From: Sistotremastrum niveocremeum HHB9708 | Taxonomy: Eukaryota > Basidiomycota > Agaricomycetes > Sistotremastrales > Sistotremastraceae | NCBI GenBank assembly: GCA_001630475.1 | Contig: KV419432.1 | Span: forward strand, 62,001-126,000 | Reading direction: 5' to 3' | DNA: 64,000 bases | Part shown: positions 42,601-52,947 of the stretch, one piece after another | Layout of the letters: the number at the start of each line of letters is the position of its first letter | How positions within the stretch are numbered: position 1 is the first letter of the stretch | Translations under genes and position numbers: made by a program | The notes under the pieces: model-generated | What the model was told of the DNA's origin: nothing | Databases searched by the model: none | What the model saw: the letters and a program-made list of their open reading frames with translations, nothing else

Positions 42601-44225
42601 AGGGAGGGAGGAGGGACGGACTTGTAGATTGGTGTGAGTTTTGAGGATGAGGAGGGGGAGTTGAATATTGATTCGTAGGGTGCGCGTTCGGAGGGAGATA
42701 ATAATGTTACACTGACCACGTCACCAAATCCATCAGCTACAGCTCGAGCCCAAAAGAAAGAAAGAGGGAAGAGGACGTACGATACCAAATCACCCACCCC
42801 ATCCAATCCCAACCCATTCTCTTTACTCTCGCGTGTGGTATTGGAGGAAGGTTTGAGACCGATAATGAGTATATGATTCTCCAAGACCTCCTTCTGATTC
42901 GTCCATCTCAACCTTACAACTCTCCCTTTCTTCCCTCCCCCAAATCTCTCCTGCTTTTCCTTCTCAGTCTGTGCATCATTCTTGCCCGTCGATGCGGAAG
43001 GATGCAGAATCTTAGGCCCCGATTCAGCAGCGTTAGAATTAGAGTTTTTGGACTCTTCCTCGAGTCGACGACGGAGTTCGAATGGGGGTATCATCCTCTT
43101 CACCCACACTAACACTTCCTCATCGTTATCAGAGGAAGAGGGTGGTGGGTGGGTGGTTATTGATGTGTAAACTTGTCGAGATACGAAAGCGAGTGGGAGT
43201 TCGTCTCCTTCATCGCTGTTGTGGATGTCTTCCTGATGAGGAGCTGGCGGTGGTGAGGGCGATTGAGAAGGCGATTGAGAGGTGGAAGAGGATGATGTGG
43301 ACGAAGAAGGATCCGATGACTCGGAAAGAATGAAATGTTTCGAAGGAATAACGCGTAATATCCTCCTCTTCCGCGGTTCCCCACCTTCCTTCGCCGCATT
43401 CCCCTCTTTCCCATTTGGCTGGCTTTGTGGTTTCGAAGTAGTGGTAGCGGTGCTCGAGGAAGGTGGAGGACGACGTGATTTGGGTGCAATCACGACCTCT
43501 GTATCCGTACCAAGGAGCACAACTCCCTTCCCACTATTCCCCGGCGTAACACTCACTACCAAAAATCAATCAACCCCCCATCAACACCCACCAAATTCCC
43601 CAATCCAAAAAAGGGACATACGAATTTTAAACCTCACAAAACTCCTCCCCAAAACCCAAACACACACCACAGCACCAACAGATACACATCTCACTTGCGC
43701 CAAGAGATTATCCTCTACGTATCCCGCGTTTGATTCGAGGAGGTCCCAGTCGTCTGGGGTGAGAGGTTCGGCTTGGACCGACGTCGCTTGAGGGGTGTCG
43801 TGGAGGAGTCCGATGTCGACCTGTCATCCATTCCTTAGATAAGTTTTCCTGGGGAAGAGGAGGGGACGTACGATGTCACCTTGAGCGAAACCGAGACTTG
43901 ATGCAAGTTGCGGATCCATCTCTACATTCTCCACATTCTCCGTCCCAGATCCATTGACGGAGCGTTGGGAGAACTGAGACAAGGACGACGAAGCAGCCAT
44001 CCCACTCCATCCTAAATACGTCTCTATCTTCTTGCCAGGATGGTGGAGATGTACGACGAGTCCTTGTGGTCTCTTCCCCATCCCTTTAATCAGTTTATTA
44101 GGAAATAGATGAGGAGAAGAGGGACGTACGACGTGATTTTGGACCAGGGGACCGTAGAGAGATAGAGGGAGGTTGAGGAGGGATGATTTGAGAGGTACAG
44201 TATGTATGCGTGCTCGTCGTGGCAT
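39689..44225 (-). CDS. PEX1: Peroxin-1, AAA ATPase of the peroxisomal export complex
   Basis: Many short exons; ATG at 44225 ([20 protein letters not shown]), stop at 39689, roughly 1,150-1,200 residues. The N-terminal domain ([22 protein letters not shown]) is PEX1-like. D1 has an intact Walker A (GRKGSGKS, near 42.25 kb) but a non-canonical Walker B ([11 protein letters not shown]). D2 is highly conserved: [20 protein letters not shown] (near 41.0 kb), [26 protein letters not shown] and [19 protein letters not shown]1 and PEX6 form the hexamer that pulls ubiquitinated PEX5 out of the peroxisomal membrane. The true C terminus needs a final 53-nt intron from GTTCGT to GAATAG (about 39.8 kb), which gives [18 protein letters not shown]; reading through ends earlier without that segment. 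Several introns begin GTACGTCCCC. Divergent from the reductase gene. Confidence 0.93.
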
Positions 44226-44354
44226 CGTCACTGTTAGCGTTAGACTCAGAGAATGCTATCGCCGATCGGAAGTAAACAAATTCACGTGCAATTTCAGGGA
44301 TTTCTTCTCGTCCCCAACACGTCCACGTTCACGAAGACGACGAAGACGAAGACG
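44226..44354. promoter_or_regulatory. 129-bp bidirectional promoter, PEX1 / 3-ketoacyl-CoA reductase
   Basis: Only 129 bp separate the two divergent ATGs (44225 on minus, 44355 on plus), so the genes must share promoter elements. No canonical oleate-response element was recognised. Confidence 0.6.
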
Positions 44355-45944
44355 ATGGCTCCAGCCCCAGCATCTCTCGTATTCTCAAAAATCGCGCTTT
44401 TATTCGGTTCGTCCCTATTCCAGTGAGAGAAGGGGTAAAGCTGATGGGGTGTAGCGTTTAAATACCCGATTTACACTCTTTTCTGTGCATTGCTCGGTTT
44501 ATACGTCTCTGTACGATTCATCCTCAGATTCACGAGATTCATACTCGACACATTCGTTCTCCCTGGAACATCTGTACGTTCCCCCACTCCCTATCTTTTC
44601 CTAACTCATAGAAAATAGCTCAAAAAATACGGAGCGGGTAAAGGTGCTTGGGCTCGTACGTCTCCCTCTCTCACACATACTAAGATTGGAGGGGACTGAT
44701 GGGGAATAGTGATAACGGGAGCAACGGATGGAATAGGCCGCGAATTCGCCCTTCAACTCGCCAAAGCAGGATTCAACATTCTGATCGTCTCCCGTTCGCC
44801 TGATAAACTCGCTCTCGTATCTTCCGAAATCGGTTCGTCCTTCCTGCAGGGGGGGCTCTTCTCGTAGGGAAGACCATGAGATGCTGACGAGGACTGGTAG
44901 AAACGAAATATGGCGTTCAAGTCAAATCGCAAGCTATAGACTTTGCACGACCCACCGAAGAAGACTACACCTCTCTCGCATCGCTCATCGCTCCTCTCCC
45001 CGTCTCAGTCCTGGGTACGTCGCCGACCGCAGGGAGGCCCTTGTCCCCCTCCCGTTCTCTTCTTCATAGTGAAAGAGAACTGACGCTTGGTTTGCAGTGA
45101 ACAACGTCGGAAAATCCCACGCCCTCCCAACCCCCTTCGTCGACATCGACCCTCAAGAAATAACCGATATAATCCGTATCAACATAGACGCTACGATGCG
45201 CGTTACGCAGATCGTTGTTCCTGGTATGATTCAGCGGTACGTCCTCGACGCCGACCGCCGACTGCAAGGCTCTTCCCTCCTCTTCCCTCCGTCCCTCCCC
45301 CTTCCTCTTCTCGTTTCACTCCAAGGCACTTGATACTGACGATAACGTAGGAAAAAAGGCCTAATCCTCTCCCTCGGCTCCTTCGCATCCCTAATCCCCA
45401 CACCCCTCCTCACCCCATACTCCGCCTCCAAAGCCTTCCTCCGCACCTTCACAGCCGCTCTCTCCTCCGAACTCGCTCCACATGGTATGTCTCGCTCCCC
45501 CTCCCCCACTCACCCTCCTCTCACACTTCTAAACCACTGAATTTTATGATTTCCAGGCATCAAAGTCCACCTCCTAAACACCTACTACGTAACAACCCCA
45601 ATGTCCAAAATCCGCCACCCCTCCCCCCTAATCCCAACTCCCACCTCATACGTCCAATCCGCCCTCTCAAAGATCGGTCTTCGAGGCGGAGCGGTAGGAA
45701 GTGGAAGGGGAGGTGAGGGAACTCCGTTTTGGACTCATAGTGTTTTGGATTTTTTGATTTCAAATTTGGGTGGGGATTGGTTTGTTGGGTATGTTAAATG
45801 TACGTCTTCTTTTCGTCTTTTTGGGATATCGGGGTGTTGATGGTGGTGTTGGGGGGTGTAGCTACGAATGAGGAGATTCGGAAGAGGGCGTTGAGGAAGA
45901 GGGAGAGGGAGGCTGCTAAGGAGAAGGAGGGGAAGAATGAGTAG
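44355..45944 (+). CDS. IFA38: Very-long-chain 3-oxoacyl-CoA reductase (elongase complex)
   Basis: Nine exons (44355-44406, 44455-44573, 44619-44655, 44710-44832, 44901-45014, 45098-45236, 45351-45484, 45557-45799, 45862-45944) sum to 1044 nt, 347 residues, the family size. An N-terminal membrane helix ([18 protein letters not shown]) precedes the short-chain dehydrogenase fold: cofactor loop [28 protein letters not shown], the catalytic Ser region [24 protein letters not shown] with the YxxxK motif, and [12 protein letters not shown]. The C-terminal tail is Lys/Arg-rich, fitting an ER-membrane protein. The enzyme reduces 3-ketoacyl-CoA with NADPH in very-long-chain fatty-acid elongation (yeast YBR159W). 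The neighbour PEX1 serves peroxisomes, where such acids are degraded. Confidence 0.95.
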
Positions 45945-46468
45945 GATCGAGAGCCGAGCGGTGATGTCGAGGTGGATTTAAGATTTAGTGTCTCGAATGT
46001 CGACTGTCGACTGAATCTTCGTATTTCTGTTGTGAGATGTATAAAATTCTAGGAATTGCAAAGAAGAGAATATTAATGTGGTATTCCAATTGATCGGACT
46101 GTCGAGAACAACCTCACACTCTCACAAGACCCCACGCTACACCACGATATCCGAACCCATCCCATTGCACGAGCTCGAGTACGCGTCGACATCAGAAATA
46201 CTTTCACAAAGCCACATGCGCGCTCTATTCTGTTCTATTCTATACGATATACGATATACAATTCCGCATCTCATACACACCCAAACCCCGGCGCGAGTTC
46301 CATTTCCATAATCCGCTCGTACACCGAATCCCCGAATCCCCCGAATCCGAAAGTCACGAAGCCACCGTGATAGCACTCCAATGCCACCCTAGGCCTGACT
46401 ACCTCCAGCAGCACGAGCACGAGCACGAACACAGTCCCTCCTCTCCCCTATGTTCCATACTCGGAGAG
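45945..46468. other. Convergent intergenic region
   Basis: About 0.52 kb between the 3' ends of the reductase and ureohydrolase copy 2. No supported gene; short GA/AC-rich stretches only. Confidence 0.5.
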
Positions 46469-48362
46469 TTACTGAGTCATCAAAGCTAAGAAATCATGTA
46501 CGAGATCAGCAGCAACGATAGATGTTATATCTGCATGATCGTATGCGGGTGCTACTTCTACCAAATCCGCGCCTCTGTTTTATTCGTCAGTCAGTTATGT
46601 GCATGATGAGAGCGGAGAAGTCAAGTCAGGCGCAAAGAAGGAAGGGAGAGCAATGAGCAACCCGGGAGAAGACAGACGATGCAGAGAGAAGAAAGGCGAG
46701 AGAAAGGAGAAGAAAGGAGAAGGAAGATAGAAGAAAGAAAGGACATACACGATATTCAAACCCTTCAAACCCCTCAACGTCCTCTTAACCTCTCTCGTCG
46801 TCCATCCTCCCGCTTCAGGCGTGCCCGCTACACACATTGATCAGTACCTCACATACATTCCCTACGGAGGGAGGAGGGGAAGGACGTACTAGCTGGTGCG
46901 AGGCCCGGATCTTTATGGATCACAATATGTCAGACATGGTGAGTTGAGTTGGAGTTGGGAGGAGACTAACCGATAACGTCGATATCGACTCTATCATAAT
47001 CCACATGCATCAGTACGACACTGACGAATGAAGGGAGGAGGGGAGGGTACGTACGATACATAAACGGGTCTATCGCCCACTCTAGCTCGGAGCCTCTCAA
47101 CAATCCCGTCGACGCCTATATCATCTATAATTTCCTACCCACCCACCACATCACATCAGCCTAACCCTATATCAAAGAAGGAAGGGAGAGGGGGGACGTA
47201 CGGTAGGTAACAACTCAAATCCAACACTCTCATCATGTCTCAACGCATCAGGACCCTACCTCCCTTCAATTCCCCGATAATTACACCAAAAGAGGAGAGG
47301 ACGCACGGATAGTTTGCCCCGAATACCAGCATGTATACTCGTATTAGCAATCAACAATCCCTCCTCCTTCGCATGCAAGAAATAGCTTCCGTGAGTTATA
47401 ATTCCTTTTGGTGTACGGAGGGTCGCGGAGCCTGTGTCCATGTGTGCTATATTCCTCTATCAATAATGATTCGCAGAGGCGGGAAGGAGGGGGGCGTACA
47501 ATCGTAGTGGATCACTCTGGGGATCGGTTAGATTCGGTTGAGCAGCCTGGAAAAGTGGGGAGGGGACGTACGATACGGGTCCGTAGACTTTATACAAAGC
47601 TCTCAGAATTGGTAATACCTACACACCACACCAACACCATCAACGCCCATCCCCAGAAAAAGAAGATGAAGAAAGGGCTTACGATTGTATGATCGCCTCC
47701 GAGAGTGACGATTCTCGGATGGTCTTTCCCGTCTTTTGCGAATTTCGCAGATTTCGATATCGGTTTCGCTTCGACCCCTTCGAGTGTCTCAGAGGAAGGA
47801 GAGGAGGAAGAGTTTGATGAGAGGAGTGTAGGGCGGGATATAAGTGTTGTGTAGGCTGCTTCCATTTGATCTATAGCCAGCGCATTATCATACGGGCTCA
47901 CAGGGACCTGCAATCCGCCATCAAAACCTCCCCTCAACTCCAATAGGAAGAAAAAAAACTTACATCCCCACAATCAATAACCTCCAACCCCTGCTCATAA
48001 GGATTCATCCCCCAAAACGTAGTCCACCCATGCGTCGCCCCCATACGTCTACTCCCACTCCTAATCCCAAACGGACCAAATCTCGCTCCAGGCCTATACG
48101 ATACGCTCGTATCAAAAGGCATTCCCAGAATCGCTATGTCGAATAAGGTCGAAGGGGAGTCTAGGCATCGTGTTTGGGGGAGGTGGGAGAAGGAGAGGGG
48201 GCCGGAGAAGCCTATGTCTATTTGGGGACCGTATTTGGAGGTCCATTCTTCTTCTTCGACGGAGGAGGAGAAGGGGGTTTGAGTGGTGTGATCATGGGCG
48301 TGGGCGTGAGCGGTGATGGAGAGGATGGAGAGTAAGACGAATGAAGGGAGGAGACTGATCAT
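46469..48362 (-). CDS. Secreted ureohydrolase (agmatinase/guanidinobutyrase-like), copy 2
   Basis: ATG at 48362 opens a signal peptide (MISLLPSFVLLSILSITAHA) and a His-rich stretch (HAHAHDH). The motifs match copy 1: EEWTSKYGPQIDIGFSGPLS, LGMPFDTSVSYRPGARFGP, LGGDHTIV, VIHYDSHMDT (Ser replaces Ala in D-A-H-x-D, which the family allows), and SVDIDVIDPGLAPATGTPEA. The end reads VEVAPAYDHADIT and LVHDFLALMTQ, stop at 46469. All metal ligands are kept, so both copies are likely active. After the DxHxD motif the loop differs (TGSATLRTPKG here, TWNALGYPGSE in copy 1), which may mean a different substrate. It has more and longer introns than copy 1, several starting GTACGTCCCC. Confidence 0.9.
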
Positions 48363-49397
48363 CTTGAGACTTGAGCGACGTCTGACTCGGACGATCAAAA
48401 AGTCGCTGAGCTGCGCGATAGCACGCGTCTTTATACTCCCATCATACACGCAGTTCGTTATCAGCTACGCCCAGTCTTCTCTTCTTCAAACATCATGATT
48501 CATGATCGTTCGTTATCTGGGGTCCAATTCGTGCCTTATCTCTGCCAATTGGAAAGTCAATAAAGCCACGGGCATGAGAGAGCGGCTCTGACTTCGAGCA
48601 CAAGACTCATAACGGCTCAAGCGGGGCGCCTTCATCGGACAGATACTGAGATAGACAGAGATAGAGATAGCTTCAAATAGCTTCCAGTCCAGGCCACACG
48701 ATCGCGCGGAGAGATTTGCTCGAACAAGCCGAACCGGCACACGGATATGCCGAAGGTCTTCTATTCGTGAGAATCTTTCATTTGTACACTTTTGTATTCG
48801 TGAGAATCTAATACTGTACACTTTTCTCTGAACTTTCGATCAGAAATGCCGATATTTCCTCGATGGAGTTCATTTAGCAAGAATGCTATCGCTCATTAGA
48901 CTTTGCCGTTCTGCCAGGTGGAGGCAGTGCAAGTAGAGGAATTCACTCGGGACGCAATATCACACTGTCAATCATAACGCCAACACAATCAATATATATG
49001 CCAAAACCAAAGCCTAGAAATTCGATCTCGGCAAGTACATGATAACAACTACCATCCATCTCCATCAACGACAACAACATCACCGATACATGAGTAGAAC
49101 GAGAATAATAGCACGGCCGTGCTTTTAGTACAATAATATATCAAAAAGGGGGTTAAGCGAAAGTCGAAGGTAATAAGTTTAGTGATCAAAGGGGCCAAGC
49201 GTCACTCTTCCCTCTGACGAAGGAAGAGCGAGCGGCAGGATCGGAAGTAATGAGAATGAGAGTGAGGAGTCCTGAACGAGGTGGCCGACGGTGTATGATA
49301 AACGGTGCTCAGATAATGCTGATTCTACGCGAAAGAATGAGAGACGTTCGAAGGAAAAGAGGGAAGAGAGACGTACCAGCAGAGCATGTGAACGTGC
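48363..49397. other. Intergenic, with a short tandem repeat
   Basis: About 1 kb from the start of ureohydrolase copy 2 to the pheromone stop codon. It should contain the ureohydrolase promoter and the pheromone 3' UTR. A two-copy tandem repeat lies at 48762-48827; no gene is supported. Confidence 0.5.
48762..48827 (+). repeat. Two-copy tandem repeat, unit about 33 bp
   Basis: Both units begin TATTCGTGAGAATCT and end TGTACACTTTT, with a few differences in the middle (48762-48794 and 48795-48827). Confidence 0.8.
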
Positions 49398-49508
49398 TCA
49401 TGCGATGACGCAGTATCCAGAGTTACCACCACCATTGGTAGTCTCGAAGCTGACCGGGAGGTCAGTGGAGGTGGGCTTGGAAGATTCGAGAGTGGTGAAA
49501 GAATCCAT
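49398..49508 (-). CDS. Mating pheromone precursor (lipopeptide, CAAX box CVIA)
   Basis: A 36-codon frame from ATG at 49508 to TGA at 49398. It starts MDSFTTLESSKP and ends NSGYCVIA; the last four residues form a CAAX farnesylation box. Tremellomycete pheromones (for example Cryptococcus MF-alpha, which starts MDAFT and ends CVIA) have this same length, start and end. The product would be farnesylated, trimmed and carboxymethylated, exported by a Ste6-type transporter, and sensed by a Ste3-type receptor on the partner. A good TATA box lies 86-96 bp upstream, and the 5' leader is C/T-rich. It stands alone in an intergenic region between ureohydrolase copy 2 and GH71; no receptor or homeodomain gene is in the window, so linkage to a mating-type locus cannot be shown. 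Such genes are commonly missed because of size. Confidence 0.9.
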   Translation of the reverse strand: MDSFTTLESSKPTSTDLPVSFETTNGGGNSGYCVIA

Positions 49509-51063
49509 TTATATGTGAGGTGAGGTGTGAAGAGACGGTGGAGTAGCGAATGCGAATGGGCGATTTGCTGGAGAGAAGTGCGTGCATCGACCCTATATTT
49601 ATACAGTGGCACGAACAAGGGGCGTAAGCGTGTGTCATCCAACATTTAAGTTGGCCAATTGTGCGTCTGAATAAGGTGATTGAAAAGTGGCTCAGGGTCC
49701 GGAACGGAGAGGAGAAGAGTCGAGTCGAGTCGAGTCCTCTCATCGGAATGGTGCTTCGATTTGAGGCGAAAGAGGAGAAGAATAAGGAGGTCGAGGAGGA
49801 CAAGGTAAGTTTTGACAAGGGGGCAATGACACGAAGCAGATTTTACAATTGAATCAATATTGATGACTCGTACCTCAACGCATAAAATTAGAGCTGGCCT
49901 CCCTTCTTCTCCTGAACAGGCAAGAAACAGGGGATGCCATCGGATCCAGCAACTCGCAACAATAGAAGCAACTCGCCATTCATAGAAAACTTGGTCATAG
50001 GTGTGTTTCGGATTAGGAGACAATTAGAAACCAGACAATAAAGCAGGACTGGGCCAAAGTGTAGATCTCAAAATGAACAATAAAGACGGCCCAAGACACG
50101 TATTTTCCGAATGTCATAGGATGTCATCTGAGAAGGTCAACGCCGGCGTTCCGGACTCGCAGAGCTTTGTTCCTGGTCGACCTTGTTCTGCACTTCGCGA
50201 TGCTTTCGTAGAGCCCTGCGCTTGGTGTTTCAGAGTCATTCAGGAGCTTGGTCAGAACGTGGAAGACAAGGCGAACCAGGAAGATGGCTGTTCCGAACCG
50301 AAAATATTGCGATCGGAGCTCAAACAGGAACGTGTTCCCGATTTGGTTAGTCGCTCGGCGGGCCAGGAACTGTCACGCCGAAGGCCCACGGCGCGGAATT
50401 GCAGAGGCTCAGAGAGTGAAACCCACCAGAAACCCGCGAATAACACTGCTCAATCTCTTTGAAACATTATTAGAATATACTCACGCAAACGGTATATTTT
50501 TTCTGACCCGTGGGTCAATTGATATGAATTTACTCGGCAGTGTCACGTCGAGCACGGAAAAGACCGATTCATAGACGTTCTCTTCAGACTCTCGCGCCTT
50601 ACTCACAACCCCATTCGCCGATCAAACGAAAGCAGTCAAGTTAAGGGGAAACAAACATTCAATAACCTGTACTATACCAGTACCAGTCTACAAGTACACG
50701 TTAAGAGAAACTAGTAGTAAAAAGAGATAGTAAATAAGATTGTAGCAGACATGAACAAGGACGTAAGGTCTACAACAACTAAAACACTCACACTCAATGC
50801 AGTAAATGCAATACAGCGCAGCTATTATGCGATGGAAACAGAAAACGGAGACAAGACAGAACCAAGAAAAATAAAAATGGGAAGGATCCGGCCGTTCGTT
50901 AGGTATGTGCACATTGTCGCTGTTGTTTTACAGGTCCTGAATCCGAAGGAGCACCGCTGATTCGGAGTAGAGACGAAGAAAGAATGGCGACAAGAAGTGG
51001 TAATATGAACACGGTGAACGAAGGTGATATCGACGATGTCGATGAGTTTAGGAAGTAACCACT
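49509..51063. other. Pheromone promoter and further intergenic DNA
   Basis: About 1.55 kb. The right-hand part contains a plus-strand open frame (50073-50462, 129 residues) without a motif or splice support; I leave it uncalled. The rest is presumably the pheromone promoter and the GH71 3' end. Confidence 0.5.
49594..49604 (-). promoter_or_regulatory. TATA box of the pheromone gene
   Basis: Minus strand reads GTATAAATATA, about 86-96 bp before the ATG. Two ACAAGGGG strings on the plus strand (49615-49622 and 49815-49822, exactly 200 bp apart) resemble HMG-box pheromone-response elements; that link is inference. Confidence 0.6.
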
Positions 51064-52947
51064 TCACGGGGAGGCTACCACGTATGCGTTGAAGTTATAC
51101 GATGGAGGATTGGCGTTGAACACAAAGCTGTTCGCTCCCGTATCCGCGAAAGTATGAGATCCACGCGTGACGGTAGCGCGCATGGTATTTCCACCAACGA
51201 GAGGAACGCTGAGCTTAGAGACACCAGCGGGGACAGAGAAACTCTGCGAAGTAGTGGGTGAAGTGGTAATGGTGACGGTGGAGGGTGCAGAAGCGAGGAC
51301 GACCGCCCAAAGGGTATCAGACACGAGCTGGTAATTCGTCGGCCGGGCGACGGGGTCAGGGGAGTTCGCGTCACGGGGGTGAGGGCGGGCATAAAGGACA
51401 ACCTGGTCCTTCGAGATAGTAGGGTATACACCAGTCTTGAAGGCTTTTGCGTAATATGAAGTTATGGCCAACCAGCCTAACGAAACTAGTGAGCCCCTGG
51501 TTACAGTCTACGTAAGATGATTCAAGCTTACCAGTATGGTCAAAGCCATCGACCCAGGCCTGGCTGTTAGGTTGAGCGCCTTCGATAGGGCCAATATAGT
51601 GGCTTTCGCCGTAGTCGTTCCAGGTAATAATTTCGGCGATGGGGATCTGATTACGATTGGCGATGACAGTTTCCCATCGCTTGGCGTAGAGGTGGTCGTC
51701 AGCGAGGTAAATCCAGTTCTTGTTGTAAGTTTGGGGTGAGTAGTGAGTGAAGAACCAAGGTGAGACTGAGGAATCGTCAGCGGATGTTCAAAGTATGAAG
51801 AGAGTGCGAACGTACTAGCAGCGAGATATCCTTTGCCGGAGCCCTTGAGAGCGTTCAGGTACTGACTGTCCATCGAGCCATCTCCGACTTGGGATGCCAA
51901 GGACGTGCGTCCCGATTCGGAATTAGTGCTCAGGGACCCTGTCGTAAGTTGAGTCGGCCAACCGGAATTCCACTGAAAAAGAGACAATTTTGAGCAATCT
52001 GAGACAAAGAAGGCGAATCACGACTCACAGCGAAGGCGCCATCGGTGAACTGTTGGGAACCAAGAGTGGCAGGATCAACGAAGAAAGAAGGCCAGAATGA
52101 AACGCCGGGTCCTCCGTTAGTCAAAGGCTGGTAGAACTGGGTTTGCCACCCAGCGGTGTAGCTGCCTTGACCAAAGTTGCAGTTCTCGCCGGAGAAAGTC
52201 GAAGCGAAGGGCTTGGGGGTACCGGAGGACGAATATCTGAACTGGTTGGGGTGATTCGCGTAGGTGGTAATGTACGAGCGGAGGTTTGCTGCGTCGGCAG
52301 GAGATGAACAACCGAGGGAGCTATCGACGCGAAATACAGAGATGATCAGTTCACGAAAAGAAGTCAAGATGTGTCGGACTTACGTCATATCGAAGCTGAT
52401 GAATAGCTTGAATGGAGTTCCACTCTGGGCAGCAGCAGTATAGGCATCTGCTACGCGAGCAGACTGCCACGAATCAATCCCCATATTCAGAGCGAAGCCG
52501 TCGATACCCGCGGCATATGCTTTTTGGATGTCTGCTAGCCAGTCCGCGACCTTGTAGGGATACGTGTTTCCGACCTATATCCGAAGTGTCAAAAGATAAG
52601 TCTCGGAAAGCGTGAATGAGACATACCATGTGATGAGCGAACACATAGCGAGCGCTGGAGGCCGTTGGCACAGGGCTCGAGCTCGAGCTCGAGACCGACG
52701 AAGTAGTGGACGTCGTTTTGGTGGTTGAGGTGGTTGTTGGGGTGGTAGTGGTAACCTTGGAGGTGGAAGTAGTAGACGTGGTTGGGGTTGTGGATGTGGA
52801 TGGCTGAACTATAAGGTTCGGCTTATAGACAGTGCTATAGAGAGTGACAGTGTCGGTGACAGTGATGAGCGCAGGGTTGGGCACCGGTGCAGCTCTGACG
52901 AGAACCGTGACGATCGTGAAAAACAGGAATGCTGTGATTGAAAGCAT
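51064..52947 (-). CDS. Secreted GH71 alpha-1,3-glucanase (mutanase)
   Basis: Several exons, ATG at 52947 giving a signal peptide (MLSITAFLFFTIVTVLVRAA), stop at 51064. A Ser/Thr-rich linker of about 60 residues follows, then the GH71 catalytic domain: YVFAHHMVGNTYPYKVADWL, AGIDGFALNMGID, FKLFISFDMT, QFRYSSSGTPKPFASTFSGE, and IAEIITWNDYGESHYIGPIE, all family-typical. The C-terminal portion (WAVVLASAPSTVTITT onward) is a beta-rich domain commonly seen after it. The enzyme cleaves alpha-1,3-glucan of fungal walls, in wall remodelling, spore or cell separation, or attack on other fungi. The linker is at the N terminus, unlike typical C-terminal placement in some homologues. Introns were not all delimited. 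Confidence 0.92.

Noticed and set aside
50073-50462. 129-residue open frame on the plus strand
   Set aside because: No family motif and no splice continuation; left uncalled within the intergenic region.
49000-51000. A Ste3-type receptor or homeodomain gene next to the pheromone gene
   Set aside because: No seven-helix or homeodomain sequence was found near the pheromone gene or among the gene models of the window.
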